A stretch of DNA of 64,000 nucleotides. Origin: Escallonia rubra. Lineage: Eukaryota; Streptophyta; Magnoliopsida; Escalloniales; Escalloniaceae. The translations under genes were made by a program, and so were the position numbers. How positions within the stretch are numbered: position 1 is the stretch's first letter; every line of letters begins with the position of its first letter. The DNA lies in NCBI GenBank assembly GCA_033065855.1, contig JAVXUO010000425.1, positions 310,001 through 374,000 of the forward strand. Reading direction: 5' to 3'. Positions 1 through 12,338 of the stretch are shown here, piece by piece. The notes under the pieces are model-generated. The model ran no database searches and was not told the origin of the DNA. It saw nothing but the letters and a program-made list of their open reading frames with translations.

Positions 1-1618
1 CAAGGTGAAGATCCAATCACCTACTTTGCTTTATTTTCATATTGTGACCCTACAACTTTTGAAAGTGTGGTCAACGAATCTAAATGGAGGAAGGAGATGG
101 ATGATGAAATTGAAGCCATTGAAAGAAATGATACTTGGGAGCTAACTGATCTTCCAAAAGAGCACAAAACTATTGATGTAAAATGGTCTTCAAAACAAAG
201 CTAAGGGAAAATGGTCAAGTTGATAAGTATAAGGCGCAATTGGTGGCTAAGGGATACAAGCAAGAATATGGGGTCAACTATAGAGAAGTTTTTGCTCCAG
301 TTGCAAGACATGGTACAATCAGATTGGTGATCTCGTTGGCAGCTCAAAATTCTTGGCCTAGCTTCCAGTTGGATGTTAAATACGCATCCTTGCATGGAAA
401 CTTGGAGGAATAGGTATTTGTTGAACAACCTCCTAGTTATATTAAGATCGGAAATGAGCATAAAGTGTATAAATTAAAAAGGCTCTTTATGGATTGAAAC
501 AAGCCCCACAGACTTGGTACAGTGGCATTGAGGCTTATTTTCAGAAGGAAGGTTTTCAGAAATGTCCATATGAACATACAAAATTGGAAATGAGGGGAAT
601 ATGCTCATTGTCTACTTATATGTAGACGATCTTATATATATTGGAAAAGATAACGTCATCTTTGAAGAGTTCAAGAAGTCTATCTGATCTTGGTATGATG
701 CATTACTTTCTCGGCATAGAAGTAGTGCAGTCTACTAATGGAATCTTTATTTCTCAAAAGAAGTATGTGCTAGAAATTTTGGACAGGTTCCAAATGAGGG
801 ATTGCAATCCTGTAAGCACTCCAACTGAGTTTGGTTTGATGCTAAACAAAGATCATGAAGGGAAAAAAAGTGGATAGTACCCTTTACAAGCAAATTATGA
901 GCTGTTTGATGTACTTAACTGCAACAAGACCAGACATAATGCATTCTGTGAGTCTAATAAGCAGGTATATGGAGAATCCAACAGAAAAGCATATGTTAGC
1001 TGCCAAGAGAATCTTTCGCTATTTTGCAAAGAACTAGAGATTTTGGGCTGTTCTACAAGAAGGGTAAAAAATTAGATTTGTTCGGGTTCACCGACAGTGA
1101 TTATGCAGGAGATCAAGATGATAGAAGGAGCACTTCGGGTTGTGTTTTTATGCTAGGCACGGGGGCTATTTCGTGGTCTTCCAAGAAGCAATCTATTGTC
1201 ACCTTGTCAACTACAGAAGCTGAATTTGTTGCTGCAACAGCTTGTACTTGTCAAGCTATCTGGCTAAGGTGAATTCTTGAAGAGTTACAATTCAAGCAAA
1301 CATGAGCTACTATAGTTTTCAGTGTGACAATAACTCAGCCATCAAACTCTCCAAGAATCCTGTGCTACAAGGTAAAAGCAAACATATTGATGTGATGTAT
1401 TATTTTTTAAGAGATCTCAGCGTTGATGGAACAATCGATTTGAAGTATTGCCGAAGTGAAGCTCAACTGGCTAATATATTTACTAAACCTCTTAAATTTC
1501 TTCCCTTCCAAAATCTGAGAAGGTTGTTGGGCATGTACACCTTGGAAAGTTCTAATTGAAAGAAGGAGTTGCACACTCATAAATAAAAGCTTAAAAGTCT
1601 TCAGTCTAAGGGAGGGAT
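1..1618 (+). mobile_element. Ty1/copia internal region, 3' part (reverse transcriptase-RNase H), decayed; in intron 2 of ankyrin copy A
   Basis: The reading frames give copia RT and RNase H, including the block starting near 1078 with [17 protein letters not shown] and the later KSKHIDVMYYFLRDLS. The copy is dead. It has a frameshift near 187, a TAG near 411 where the sister copy at 44502 onward has CAG, and further breaks near 470, 880 and 1270. Base 1 corresponds to about 44502 of the second copy, so the window begins inside the element and its 5' half lies off-window. A purine tract (GGGAGGGA) ends at 1617 just before the LTR. The element sits antisense to the ankyrin gene, in its intron 2. 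Confidence 0.93.
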
Positions 1619-3308
1619 TGTTGGATAATTTATTAGTGCTGTGAATAGGTTATAGGTGTTGTCCAGAACATGGTCATGTAGTCTTCGTGCTGCCTAGAAC
1701 GTGGTCATGTAGCCTAGTTTATAGCAGGTAGTTTGCATGTTGAAACCAATAAAATAACCCTAAAGGGGGGGTGAATATGGTTTTAAGACTACTTTAAAAG
1801 ATTAACAAACAACAAACCTCAAACTCAATAACCCAAATAAGCTAACAAACAATCTCAACAAAAATGTAAAACGATAATGTAAAGAGAGAAGGGTTTAGAG
1901 ATACTTGACAAGGAGAATTGAATGGTTCGGCTTGATATACCCGCAAACCTACGTCCACCTCTTCAAGGAAGTCCCTTGCAAGAGCACTAGAATCCACTAG
2001 CAACAATCTTCTTCCGGGTCAAGATCAAAACCCTTACAACACTTGGTGATATCCCCACACCAAGCACAAGCCTTGAATCCACAAAGCTCACCCAAGACTT
2101 GACAAACCCAAGCCTTGATCACAATTCGTTTTACAAAGATCAAATGTGTACAAAAAAACCCTCTTGAAAGGAAATGAGTACAAATAAAGCTCTAGTGCCA
2201 TAGAGATGAGAGAATTGACGACTTGAAGGATGCTCACTCTCAATCAAAGAATTGCTCACAAAGATGCTCTCTTTAATGATGTAAAGATGAAGAGAGAAAA
2301 GTTTAATCTATGAGCCTTGATGTTTCTCTAATGAATGAAGGCTTAGAATGTGGTTTCCATGGTGTTTGATGAAGCCCCAAATCATTTATATAGAGAGCAA
2401 ATGAAATATAGCCGTTAGAGGCAAAATATGGGCAAAACTGCCATTGCAGTCGACTGTAATTAATGCAGTCAGTCGACTGTATTCACAAGAAAATAGCCGT
2501 TGGAGTTTTGTCCTCGAAAATAGCCGTTGGAACTGAATTTTGACTTATGCAGTCGACTACATTGGAATGCAGTCGGCTTGATTCAATACAGTCGATTGTA
2601 TTACCCTACTGCCTATCGGCTGCCTCACCGAATCCCCTATCCTATTTTGGGCATAACTCATTCTAGAGAGATCGGATTGAAATGCCGTTTTTTGCGTTGG
2701 AAAGCTAATGAAAAGTTTTATCAAGATATGAAAAGATTAGCACCAAAATAGTTTTTGAGAAAATATGAGTGAGCTCCAAAGTTCACTCATTTTCAAGAAC
2801 CACACTTGTGTGAAAGGTTATGAACTCACATGCAATGCACAAGGTGTCCTAAGGTCTTTTTAGGTCATAGTCATCAATCCAAGCATCAAACCAAGACTAG
2901 TTACATAATAGGAAAGATCAATTATAATCGATAGTAACTTAGCCGATGCATTCTTTGTTGCTCTTCGACATTGGACTTGATGAAGCTTCTATAGCATGTC
3001 CACTATAATTTTAAGCTTCTTTGGCTTTAATCCATCTATCCAACTTCTCAAATGTGTCTTCATGAGTGTGCATGTATATACCTACTAAGAATATACTCAA
3101 AGCACACATTAGAACATAATCAATATGTAGTTATAATCAAAACAAGATGTAAGCCTAGGTTATCCAACCATAGGGCTAACACATGTGTTTCGGTTCGATG
3201 TAAGCCTATTAAAGGGCTGAAGGTTCTCTGAATAAAGTTGCAGCTTGAAAAAACCATCTCTTCTTCTTTTCTCTAATGTTTTTACTTATGTTTGGCATCT
3301 GGTTATCA
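1619..3308 (+). mobile_element. 3' LTR of the left copia element, split by a nested solo LTR
   Basis: The LTR begins TGTTGGATAATT and ends GGTTATCA, followed by AATAC (3309-3313). AATAC is the target duplication seen on both sides of the sister element at 41889-46434. Compared with the sister 3' LTR (46120-46429) it lacks about 50 bases after the first 12 and carries a 1.44-kb insertion at 1741-3186. Confidence 0.85.
1741..3181. mobile_element. Solo LTR (1441 bp, TG...CA) with 5-bp TSD CATGT
   Basis: The block starts TGAAACCAATAAAATAACCC and ends GGGCTAACA. It is flanked by CATGT at 1736-1740 and at 3182-3186. The sister LTR near 46300 has an uninterrupted CATGTG at the same place, which is an empty site. 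The sequence has no coding capacity. Its GGGGGGGTGAATATGG start and GCAGTCGACTG-type motifs (2440-2600) resemble LTRs of SIRE/Maximus-type copia elements, but that family assignment is a guess. Confidence 0.85.
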
Positions 3309-3555
3309 AATACAACTATTTATTTTCCTTGGAAAAGGAGGGTGGAAGGGGCCGATTGATCGTTCACAGCAAACGTGCCAAAGATAAGCCTAGACTGGGC
3401 CTGCATACTTTGGGACCACATAGGCGCTCCTACAGGTATGATCCATCGGAATCGTACCTGTAAGTACGGGGGTGTTACAAAAATCCGGCTTAGCAGCCAC
3501 AACTTTGTAGTCCGAGCAACCAAATGAAACAGATAAAGATACAACAATATGATTA
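3309..3555. repeat. Intron-2 repeat module ending GGGGGTGTTACA (first copy)
   Basis: After the copia TSD, about 165 bases (3314-3480) match 46435-46606 and, with a further internal insertion, 41468-41735. The module runs from TATTTTCC(G/T)TGG to GTACGGGGGTGTTACAA. It is ancestral intron sequence into which copia inserted, not part of the LTR. A short unassigned stretch follows to 3555. Confidence 0.7.
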
Positions 3556-6500
3556 TCTATATAATCTATAATAAGCGAAACGAGACCTTCTTTACATGAC
3601 ATGTCATCGCAGAAATAGTTTCTTTACTTGACATATCATCACTTTATATGGTCAATGTGAAATATAACTATAACCATTATAAGAGTTACGAAAAGTATGA
3701 AATACAATCATGGACAAGATCCATATTTCTTGATAAGTTAATTTCTATATTAGTGAGCCTTATATAATTAATTGAAAAAATAATTCTAAACATTCTGAAA
3801 CTCTAACTAATTAATGGACTGACTTATTAGGATTTAATTTTGTGTATTGAATTCTCAAAATCACTCTCTAATATGAATATAAAAATTCATATATCTAAAA
3901 AATGAAAATAAAATTATTATCTTGAATGGGGTCCTCTATATAAACGAAGCAAGACCTTCTTTTCAAGACACGTCATCGCAAAAATAGTTTCTTTACTTGA
4001 CTCATCTTCACTTTATGTTTCCAATGTAAAATAGAATTATAACCATAATAAGAGTTGTTAAAAGTCTGAAATACTATCATTAATATTTTCAATGCGAAAT
4101 AGAATTATAATCATTATAAGAATTACTAAAAGTCTAAAAATACTATCTTGGATAGAGTCCTTATTTCTTGATAAGTTAATTTCTATATTAAAAAGCCTTA
4201 TATAATTGAAAAAATAATTCTAAACGTTGTGAAACTCTAACTAATTAATTAATGGACTAACTTATTAGAATTTAATTTTATGAATTGAATCCTCAAAACC
4301 ACTCTCCAATATGAATATAAAAATTCATATATCTAAAAAAATGAAAATAATATAATTATCTTAAATGAGGTCTTCTATATAAAGGAAGCAAGACCTTCTT
4401 TATGCGACACGTCATCGCAGAGATAGCTTCTTTGCTTGACACATCATCACATTATGTTTTTATTGTAAAATAGAACTATAACCATTATAAGAGTCAATAG
4501 AAGTCTGAAATACTATCTTAGATAGGGTCATTATTTCTTGATAAGTTTATTTCTATGTTAGTAAGCCTTATATAATTGAAAGAATAATTATAAACGTTCT
4601 GAAACTCTAACTAATTAATTGAGCAACTTATTAGGATTTAATTTTGAGTATTGAATCCTCAAAACCGCTCTCCAATATGAATATAAAAACTCATATATAT
4701 CTAAAAAACGAAAATAATACTATTATCTTGGATGGGGTCCTTTATTTTTTCATAAGTTAATTTTCACATCAGTAAGCTTTATATAGTTGAAAATTCAATT
4801 CTAAACATTCAATAACTCTAACTAATTTTATAAATGTCGCTAAAGGTCTGAAATACTATCTTGGATGAGGTCATCATTCTTCATAAGTTAATTTCTGTAG
4901 TAATAAGCCTTATATGATTGAAATAATAATTCTAAACGTGCTAAAACTCTAACTAATTACTGAATAATTAACTTATTATGACTTAATTTTGAGTATTGTA
5001 TTCTTAAAACTACTCCCCAATATAAATATAAAAATTCATATATCTTTTAAACAAAAATAGTATTATCTTGAATGGGGTCCTTATTTAATGATAAGTTAAT
5101 TTTCATATTAGTAAGCCTTATATAGTTGAAAAATTAATTCTTAACATTCTGAGCCTCTAACTATTTAATGAACTAACTTATTAGGACTTAATTTTAACTA
5201 TTGTATCCTTAAAATCACTTTCTAATACGAATATACAAATTCATATTTCTAAATCATGAAAATAAAATATTAGAAAAGAAACAAATGATGTTACCTTTGA
5301 GATTGACACAATAAAAATGTAACAATTGATTCATCTTTATTTTATTTTATTTTAATGATGTAGCAATTGATTCATCTTTAAAATCCTTTTGGTACGATAA
5401 AAAAATTGACATTATTATTTTTTTAATGGAGACCATACGACTAACAAATGACTGTATAATAATTATCAATGAAAATCATAATAATTGTAAAACTTATTTG
5501 TAAATATGATAGTTGAAAAGGATTTAAAGCTATATATGCCAAACATTTCAGTGTATATAAAGGTATGAAAATAATGTGTTGGATGTGATCCCTACTTTTG
5601 AAGTTTATTTAATTTTGCTTCTAAAACTCTAAATTTACTAATTTTTTAGGATTTAAATTTGATTCTCATGTTCTTAAAACTAACTTTATAATACGAAGAT
5701 AAATAATCATGTATTTAAAAAATAAAAATAACATATACGATTTAAAACAAAAAAAATATGTTGTAGTTAATTTAAATTTATTATGATTGATTAAATGTAT
5801 ATGTATTAACACATAACATAATCATTGAAATAAATTATCTATATAACATAAAATTAATAATCAAATTATAGGACAATTTTTTGCTTTGATAAGACAGCAA
5901 GATAAAAAAAAGGTAGCTATGTAAGCATAAATGAGATTTTGAAAAGAAATCACATACGTACTAAAAAAGAAAAGTTTGCAATTAAATCAAATTACTCTTA
6001 TTATTATATATGACAACATTTCAAACCTTTAAGATGCAAAAATATGAAATGTCATCAGATTATATTTTTAATATAAAATAAAATTATAAACACTATAAAT
6101 GTCTCTGAAGGTCTCAAATATTATCTTGAATAGTGTCCTTATTTCTTGATAAGTTAACTTTTATATCAACAAGCTTTATATATTTAAAAAATTAATTCTA
6201 AGCATTCTGAAACTTTAACTAATTATTGAATTAACTTATTATGACTTAATTTTAACAATTGTATCTTTAAAACCACTCTCTAATATGAACATTAACATTC
6301 ATATATCTACAAAATGAAAATAACATATTAGACTTAGAAGACATAAGACGATGATGTTACAATTGAGATTTAAATAATAAAATTTATTTATCAATTGTTT
6401 CATATTTATTATATTATTAATATATGCTGACTGAAGGATATGTTTACCGTGGTCGATGTTAAATCTTATAAATATAATATATAGCATTTAGAGTATTTTT

Positions 6501-7982
6501 GGCACAGTAAAAAATTTGACGTAATTTTATTTATTATTTTTTTTGTGAGACCGCACGATCAACAAATGACCATATAATTATTATTAACTAAATTCCCAAT
6601 AATGTCAAAGGTTATTCATAAATCTGATAGTTGAAAAGGATTTAAAGCTATATACTAAACAAGTTAGTGTATCTAAAGGTATGTGAATATTATTTTGGAT
6701 GTGATCCTTATTTTTAAGTTTATTTAATTTTGCTTGTAAAACTCTAAATATGCTATTTTTTTAGGATTTGATTTTGACTATCATGTTCTTAAAACTAACT
6801 CTGTCATATGAAGATAAGAAAATCATGTATCTAGGAAATAAAAACAACATAGGATATTTCAAATTAAAATTTTTATGATACAGTTAATTTAAATTTATTA
6901 TATTTTATTAAATGTATATGTATTTACACATAACATAATTGGTGTAAACAATTATCTATATACTATATAAAACTATTAATCAAATTATAGGATAATATTT
7001 TGATTTGATAAGACTGCATGATCAACACAGTAGATGTAAAAGTATAAACAAGATTTTGAAAAGAAATCACAAATAAACTAGAAGAAAAAAGGTGCAATCA
7101 AATCAAATTATTCTTAATTATTATAGTTGAGAACATTTAAGAACTTTAAAATGCAAACATATGATATGTCATCAAATTATGTTTTCAATATGAAATAAAA
7201 TTATAAACTTTATAAGTGTCTCTAAAGGTCTCAAATATTATCTTGAATGGGGTCTTAATTTCTTGATAAGTTAATTTTCATATCAATAAGCTTTATATAG
7301 TTCAAAAACTTATTTTGAGCTTCATGAAACCTAATTAATGAACTAATACATTATGACTTAACTTAAAATACTGCATGTATCCTTAAAACCACTCTCTGAT
7401 ATAAATATAAAATTCATATATCTAAAAAATATAAATAACATTAAGAGAGAGAAAAATGATGTTATAATTGAGATTGAAATAATAAAAATAATATATATTT
7501 TATTTGAGTATATGTTTACCGTAGTGGATGTAAAGATTTATCAAAATAATGTATAGATTTTAGAATCTTTTGGTAAAATAAAAAAATTGACTGTATTTTA
7601 TTGGTGCGACCACACTATCAACAGATAACTGTGCAATTATTGTTAATTAAAACTGCAGTAATGATAAAACTTATTCGTAAATCTGATAGTTGAAAAAACT
7701 ATATGAAGTAACCATGTTAGTGCCTCTAAACGCGTGCAAATTTTATTGTTTTTAAGTTTCTTTATTTTTTGCAAAAACTATAAGAAGGCTATATTAGGAA
7801 AGCTTATATAATGTGAAAATTGATTCTAAAACTCTAAATGTACTAAATTATTAGGATTTAATTTTGGCAATCATGTACTTAAAACTAATCCTCTTATACA
7901 AAAATACAAAATCATGTATCTTGTTAACAAAAATGACATATGAGATTTAGTAGAAAAAATTATATTATAGTTAATTTAAGTT

Positions 7983-8049
<67 letters not shown>

Positions 8050-9552
8050 AAACATAATCATTGCAAACCATTATCTACATAATTTATAAGATCAATAATT
8101 AATTTATAGGATAATTTTTTGCTTTTATATGACCGTACGATTAACAGGTGGCTATATCACATTGACGAAATTTTGAAAATAAATCACATATGCATTAAAT
8201 TTTTTTAAATAAGTCTTAATTACTTTATTTTGGGAACATCTAAAACATTTATGATACAAAAATATATCCGTCTAATTCTACAAACTAATGATTTATCAAT
8301 TTGTTTTTATATAGAGCCCTTACGATCAATAAAAATATTTTTTCAGTAAGACTTAATTAAATTTTCATTAGTAATAAGACTAATTATCAAATGTTAGACA
8401 ACTTATAAGCATTAAAAGTTAATCCTGATTATGATGGAATTGATTACAACTATGACTGGTGACTATTGTGCGAGTTCAATAGCAAATAGTTGATTAACGC
8501 TCGCTTTATAATATTAGCCTAATATAATGATATTTATTATCCTTTGCAAGCTGATTATAATTATAAGTATAACCTAACATATTTTGGTATATAAATGTTA
8601 GATTATGTTGTGTTAAAACAAGTGTAGTTTATAAGAAAATATCATTAGATGCATTTAGTAGATATAGAAACTATAATTTGGCGACAAATAATAGTCATAA
8701 AAGATGTGAAAAATAATTTCAATACTCCAAAATAAGGACATGTCATGTTCATCTATTGGATACTCTTATTACTAACATCTTACAAAGAAAAATGTATACA
8801 TAAAATATTGGATATTATGTGATCACTCTGTTAAATTTATTTTTGCAAAAAAGTAATAACTTATTTGAAAGTAATAAGGTACATACATAAGTCCTGTCCT
8901 GTTAAATTCGAAATGCAACTTTATTCCTTTTAGATTTATACTTAATCATTATAATAACCTCAGGAATATATATATGTATTATCTTAAAGACTCTCTGAAG
9001 TTAAAAAATTAAATCTGTATGTAACAATTTCAATTCAAAAGAGATACTGGATAGCGTCACTATATTTTAATTTAAACTATAATTGTATTTGCTATTTAAC
9101 TCTATATGGCACCAGCATGATTATTCTAATACTCTAAGTGCTAAACCAATATTCATTTGAAATATCAAAGAAGACAAGTATCAAGCGGTTCCATTGTGTT
9201 GCTATATATTAATTGTCTTTCAACTTACAGTATAACAAAATTACAGGTAAACACATGTATATAAAAATATCTCATAATTATTGGATGCAGTGTAATAAAA
9301 AAAATAATGCTATTTAATAATTGAAAGTTAATAGCAATGCTAGTGAATTCATATTTTCATATTTTACTTAAGTTAGTCGTGATTAATTCAGGTATTAAGA
9401 TTATTCTTTGTAACCAAATAAGATATTTCTTATAATGCCAATTTTATTTTATTTTATTTTGTCTATGTGGCACACATTAATTCACTTTTAAAAATTTTAT
9501 AATATATTTATTTTAAAAACAGACTCAAGCTTGACTCGGGTTATTGAGCTAG
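3556..9552. repeat. AT-rich Helitron-like array in intron 2 of ankyrin copy A
   Basis: The left end has A|TCTATATAATC..AAGCGAAACGAGACC, like the 5' ends of the two Helitron-type elements at 12339 and 25552 (TCTATATA... then a GCGACACGT block). At least three units restart at 3556, 3936 and 4371 with TATAAGCGAAGCAAGACC-like starts. From about 5240 to 8120 a larger unit of about 1.1 kb is present three times; for example ATAGGAYAATTTTTTG occurs near 5870, 6985 and 8105. No real coding region is seen. A possible 3' end is CTAG|T at 9549-9553, preceded only by a weak hairpin. The whole block is duplicated at 46683-52661. Confidence 0.65.
7989..8044. repeat. (AC)28 microsatellite
   Basis: This is an uninterrupted AC dinucleotide run of 56 bases. 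The paralogous position in the second intron copy (51077-51184) has a 108-base run. Confidence 0.98.
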
Positions 9553-9590
9553 TAGCTTCAAATAGGGCAAGAATGGAAAGACTGACGTAC

Positions 9591-11626
9591 AAGAATAAAC
9601 GAGGCTCTTGAGAAATCTTAGTTTCCTTCCATCTCCGAATGCTTTTGGATTAATGGCGAGAAGCTGAAGAGGAGTCATTCCTTCAACATCTCGTAAACCA
9701 GCTAGATATTTATACTTTTCAGCAATAAAAAGGGCCAGATCTGTTTCAAATTATCACAATAACAATCAAAGTAGAGCAAAACAAAAAATAGATCGACATT
9801 AGCAGCTTGCAAGTTGTTGGAAAAACAAGAAACTATTGTGTTAAAAAAAAATCAGCTTAGCAAAACTTATCACGAAATTGAGCAGGCTGAATTGTGTGGT
9901 GCACTGTCCTTAAGAGTAGTTTTGTCCCCTCAGAGATAATATCTCGGATGGTTATCCTCCAGAATTCAATTGTCTCTTCTTTGCTAACAAGCACTCTAAT
10001 AGCGAAGGTTACAGGAGCAACTTTTTGCTTGCTTTTGTCATGGAAAATGGAAAAGACCATAAATGTACAGAGAGAGAGAGAGATCTCCAGGAACTCCCAA
10101 GAGAGTTTTAAACATTTTTTTGTGTATCTAAAATCAGATAGGAGGAACTCCCAAGAGGGTTCTGAATATTTTTTGTGTATCTAAAATCAGAGAAGAGGTT
10201 GCCTTTTTATAGTGAAAAATATGATTTTTGTGTATCGAAAATCAGAGAAGTGGTCGCCTTTTTATTGTGAAAAATAAGCAAAAGTCAACCGCTTGAATAA
10301 GGTGTAATGGCTAAGGCCTTAAGTTCGAAAATCATAAAAATCACGTGTAATGTCTTTGGGTAATGAAATTCATCAAAAATATTAAATAGAAATTTACCAA
10401 AAGTGTAGGCCCGAGAGGGCTTTTGAGGACGAGTAACACGTGAGTGTCCGATTAACTAATTTTACGGAAATTTCTAAAATTGGCCTTGAAATGGCTTGGG
10501 CCTAAACCCACCTCAGGTGCAATTCACAGTTCAATTTTGTAACTTGTGAATAACCTCAACATGCTTACCAACTTATATAGAAGCCCATTTGACTTCTCGA
10601 ATCTCTCCAATGTGAGATCGTGAGTTTTACAAAACTTATACAAGCTCGGGCAAACAAGTTTTTTTGGTGAATTCAAGGATGGAATATTTGATTTTTTGTT
10701 TTGAAATAGTTGTAATTTGTTCACCAAATACAAAACACCAGGCCATGTCAGGGACAGCTTCTACGTAGGGCCGTGGGAAAGGCATGCCTCATTCCTGTGG
10801 TGCAATTTTTTCCTAGATAAGTTAACAAGATTACTTGCATCTTTTCTATGTGAAGTTTAGACATAACTTTGACTGTGATGGAACTTGGAAGACCATGTTC
10901 TCTCCTTGATATTGTAACTGTCAANAAATTTCATAGCCACTGTCAAAATTCATTCCAACAGTACATAAAAGCTTTATGCTCATCATTGACATGCATGTGC
11001 ATGTTCATAGACATGTTGGCCCTGTGTAAGTTGATACCATGCATGTGTGATTCATTCAATTTTAATTTGTTTAAAGATGCTCAAGTTGGGTACTTACCAT
11101 ATTTCCCGGCGACGATAGAGACGTGGAGTATAGTTGTTGCATCATTCCTTACGTGAAACCACCGACGATCTTCTTCAATTTGAAGATTTCTCTCGTACAT
11201 TGCAAAGTAAAGAAATCCAAACATTCCCGATTTTCCATTGTAGGCTGCACGGAACAGGGCTGTCTCTCCTTTGTTGTTACGTACATATAGCAAGTCTGGT
11301 GCTTTTCTCAACATGTCCCTCTCGGTGTTAACAGGAGTACTCCCCCAGGCATTAGCTGCCTCGTGGAGTATAGTATTTCCCAAGTCATTTTGCAGCGCCA
11401 GTTTGTCATAGAGACTTGGCTGCACCTCATTGAGCAAGAGGCCAACTAGGTTCTTGCGCTTAGAGGACGAGGCCAGGTGGAGGATAGTGTCCTTCTGCTC
11501 TGTGATTATGTGCAATGGGCCGTCTTCAACCTCTTCACAGAGCTTGATTAACTCGTCTTCCTCTCCTCTCATCAGAGCATTGTAACACTTTCTGTTAAAT
11601 AATTGCTGTTTCTCCAAATTAGCCAT
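9591..11626 (-). CDS. Ankyrin-repeat/PGG-type protein, copy A, exons 1-2 (gene continues off the left edge)
   Basis: Exon 1 is 11626-11098 (start MANLEKQQLF; donor GTAAGT at 11097). Exon 2 is 9740-9591 (acceptor CAG at 9741; donor GTACGT at 9590). The join makes a GAT codon and stays in frame. Exon 1 encodes ankyrin motifs such as DTILHLASS, GNTILHEAANA and GETALFRAA; exon 2 gives LAGLRDVEGMTPLQLLAINPKAF. The order matches copy C and the plant ITN1/ACD6-like family of plasma-membrane ankyrin proteins linked to defence and stress. Exons 3-5, including the PGG membrane domain, should lie left of base 1 beyond the intronic copia. An in-frame upstream ATG at 11716 exists, but MANLE is shared by all three copies and is preferred. 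No stop or frameshift is seen in the exons present. Confidence 0.85.
9857..10060 (-). other. Conserved short ORF in intron 1 of copy A, unknown
   Basis: The minus-strand ORF (67 codons) contains APVTFAIRVLVSKEE and DIISEGTKLLLRT. The equivalent place in copy C (52933-53133) keeps an ORF of nearly the same length with similar residues. It lies just upstream of exon 2. I do not recognise a family. It may be an old exon, a captured fragment, or chance conservation of a young duplicate. Confidence 0.3.
10064..10275. repeat. Short tandem repeats in intron 1 of copy A
   Basis: A GAGAGAGAGA run is followed by two copies of an AGGAACTCCCAAGAG... unit and four of a TTTTTGTGTATC(T/G)AAAATCAGA unit. 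The last two of these are followed by GCCTTTTTAT(A/T)GTGAAAAA. The same block occurs in copy C at 53158-53370. Confidence 0.8.
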
Positions 11627-11726
11627 GGGAGGGAGAGAGGGAGAGAGAGAGAGAGACCGCAGGTGAGGGAAGCTTCCCGAGGGACAAGTTATATCAGAAG
11701 TGCAGATGAGATACACATGGGCCTTA
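11627..11726 (-). promoter_or_regulatory. GA/CT-rich 5' leader of ankyrin copy A
   Basis: Just before the start codon the minus strand has a (CT)n-rich tract (11632-11657), followed upstream by the CTGCGGTCTC and CTTCCC region that is also seen in copies B and C. Similarity to the other copies stops near 11727, so the promoter proper of copy A differs from that of B and C. No TATA box was assigned. Confidence 0.5.
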
Positions 11727-12338
11727 TTAAAATATAAGGGTATTTATGACTTCTTATACATTATCTAGCATTTTTTCTAAAGTACCCTTATTAGAACATA
11801 GAGTCTTATTACATATAATGGTTATTAAGACTTTTCCTCAAAAAAAAAAAAAAGACCCAACCCTATGCCTGCATTTTAAGCTTTAAGATGAAAGGTATTT
11901 CTTCAACTCTATTGGCTTTTGATCGTGCCTTTTCGTGCTGTAATTTTCTTGCATAGCTTTTATCTGAGTCGATATATGCCTGAGTTGTCCCCTGTGGCAC
12001 TTCTTTTTGCTTTGTATTTTGGTAAACGACATATGCATGTGCTGGTCATCTTCGACTTGATAGCTATATAAAGTGATGTCAGGTGGCATGCAATCGTACA
12101 AGTGGTGGGGTTGTCTATTTGCAGATGCTATCTATGTATCCATGGGAAGCTAAATCACTGCTTGCCACACATTCATAGCTAGATCTATTTCTATTTGCAG
12201 ATGCTGTCTTCGTATAATCTTATGGGAGACCGAAAAGAAAAAGCAGAAGAATAACCCTTAGATAAGTAGCTGTAAACCCACCGACTCCGGTACACATGCA
12301 ACTATAGACAATACTGAACTTCTTAAACTCACTAGTAA
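11727..12338. other. Upstream region of copy A, no gene
   Basis: No supported gene is seen. A poly-A run lies near 11840. Two partial repeats of TTTGCAGATGCT(A/G)TCT occur near 12118 and 12195. Unlike the upstream regions of copies B and C, this stretch is not shared. Confidence 0.5.
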
